NCBI GenBank assembly: GCA_905212395.1
Contig: CAJMEI010000006.1
Span: 1-14,455, forward strand
From: an uncultured Christensenella sp.
Lineage (GTDB): Bacteria; Bacillota; Clostridia; Christensenellales; Borkfalkiaceae
Length of the DNA: 14,455 nucleotides
Direction: 5' to 3'
Below the pieces are notes generated by a model. The model searched no databases, was not told where the DNA came from, and saw nothing but the letters and a program-made list of their open reading frames with translations. A program made the position numbers and the translations under genes. Positions 14,315 to 14,455 of this stretch are shown in pieces; position 1 is the first letter of the stretch; each line of letters opens with the position of its first letter.

Positions 14315-14455
14315 CTACTTTATCTTCCGCCGAAATGAAATGTATTTTAATGTGAATTGTAAAAAGATAACAATGTACAAAATCATTAATATGCTAAACA
14401 CACTTGCAAGTACATGTCCTCCGTGTCCTGCCATAGCATTGTACCCATTCACAAT
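14315..14455 (-). CDS. C-terminal end of a membrane protein, runs off the window
   Basis: A 46-codon minus-strand frame enters from the right edge and ends with TAG immediately followed by TGA. It contains NGYNAMAGHGGH, then a strongly hydrophobic stretch of about 20 residues (VLASVFSILMILYIVIFLQF) and a basic end, KYISFRRKIK. This is the pattern of a last transmembrane helix with a cytoplasmic positive tail. I do not recognise the family. The start is not in the window unless the GTG at 14450-14452 or ATG at 14432-14434 is used, and no upstream ribosome binding site can be checked. It may be a real gene end convergent with ispDF, or part of the decayed region next to it. Confidence 0.45.
   Translation of the reverse strand: MVNGYNAMAGHGGHVLASVFSILMILYIVIFLQFTLKYISFRRKIK

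Noticed and set aside
1..14455. Mobile elements, CRISPR arrays, tRNA or rRNA genes.
   Set aside because: No transposase or integrase motifs, no regularly spaced direct repeats and no tRNA-like cloverleaf were seen in any spacer.

Overview
The window is a housekeeping block from a low-to-moderate GC, AT-rich-intergenic bacterium, most likely an uncultured member of the Bacillota (Clostridia). The basis is the Gram-positive-type EF-G, RpoB and RpoC sequences, strong GGAGG ribosome binding sites, consensus sigma-A promoters, an RqcP (YabO) gene and an IspD-IspF fusion. I cannot name a genus.

Layout. On the minus strand, read right to left, lie rpoB, rpoC, rpsL (S12), rpsG (S7), fusA (EF-G) and tuf (EF-Tu), about 12 kb ending in a clear intrinsic terminator (92-124). 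This joins the beta operon to the str operon. A near-perfect promoter (TTGACT-17-TATAAT) drives rpoB, and a second (TTGACT-17-TAAAAT) lies between rpoC and rpsL, so the translation genes can be expressed separately from polymerase. The rplJ-rplL pair that usually precedes rpoB and the small L7Ae-like gene often found between rpoC and rpsL are both absent here. Diverging from rpoB on the plus strand are rqcP (ribosome quality control) and a bifunctional ispDF (MEP isoprenoid pathway). They overlap by 4 nt and end in a strong terminator (14138-14188). The last 270 bases hold a degraded minus-strand remnant resembling the C-terminus of an AddB-type nuclease, and the C-terminal end of a membrane protein gene that runs off the window.

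The genes fit one growth-linked programme: transcription core, 30S decoding proteins, elongation factors, rescue of stalled 50S subunits and isoprenoid supply.

I found no new multi-gene system. The observations most worth checking are: (1) three co-oriented DnaA boxes spaced 21-22 bp inside ispDF; (2) a structured rpsL-rpsG intercistronic RNA with a terminator-like stem and a competing helix; (3) arginine at S12 position 88, a known streptomycin-resistance substitution; (4) lysine at the RpoB position matching E. coli R529; (5) a decayed gene whose frame ends inside the ispDF terminator.
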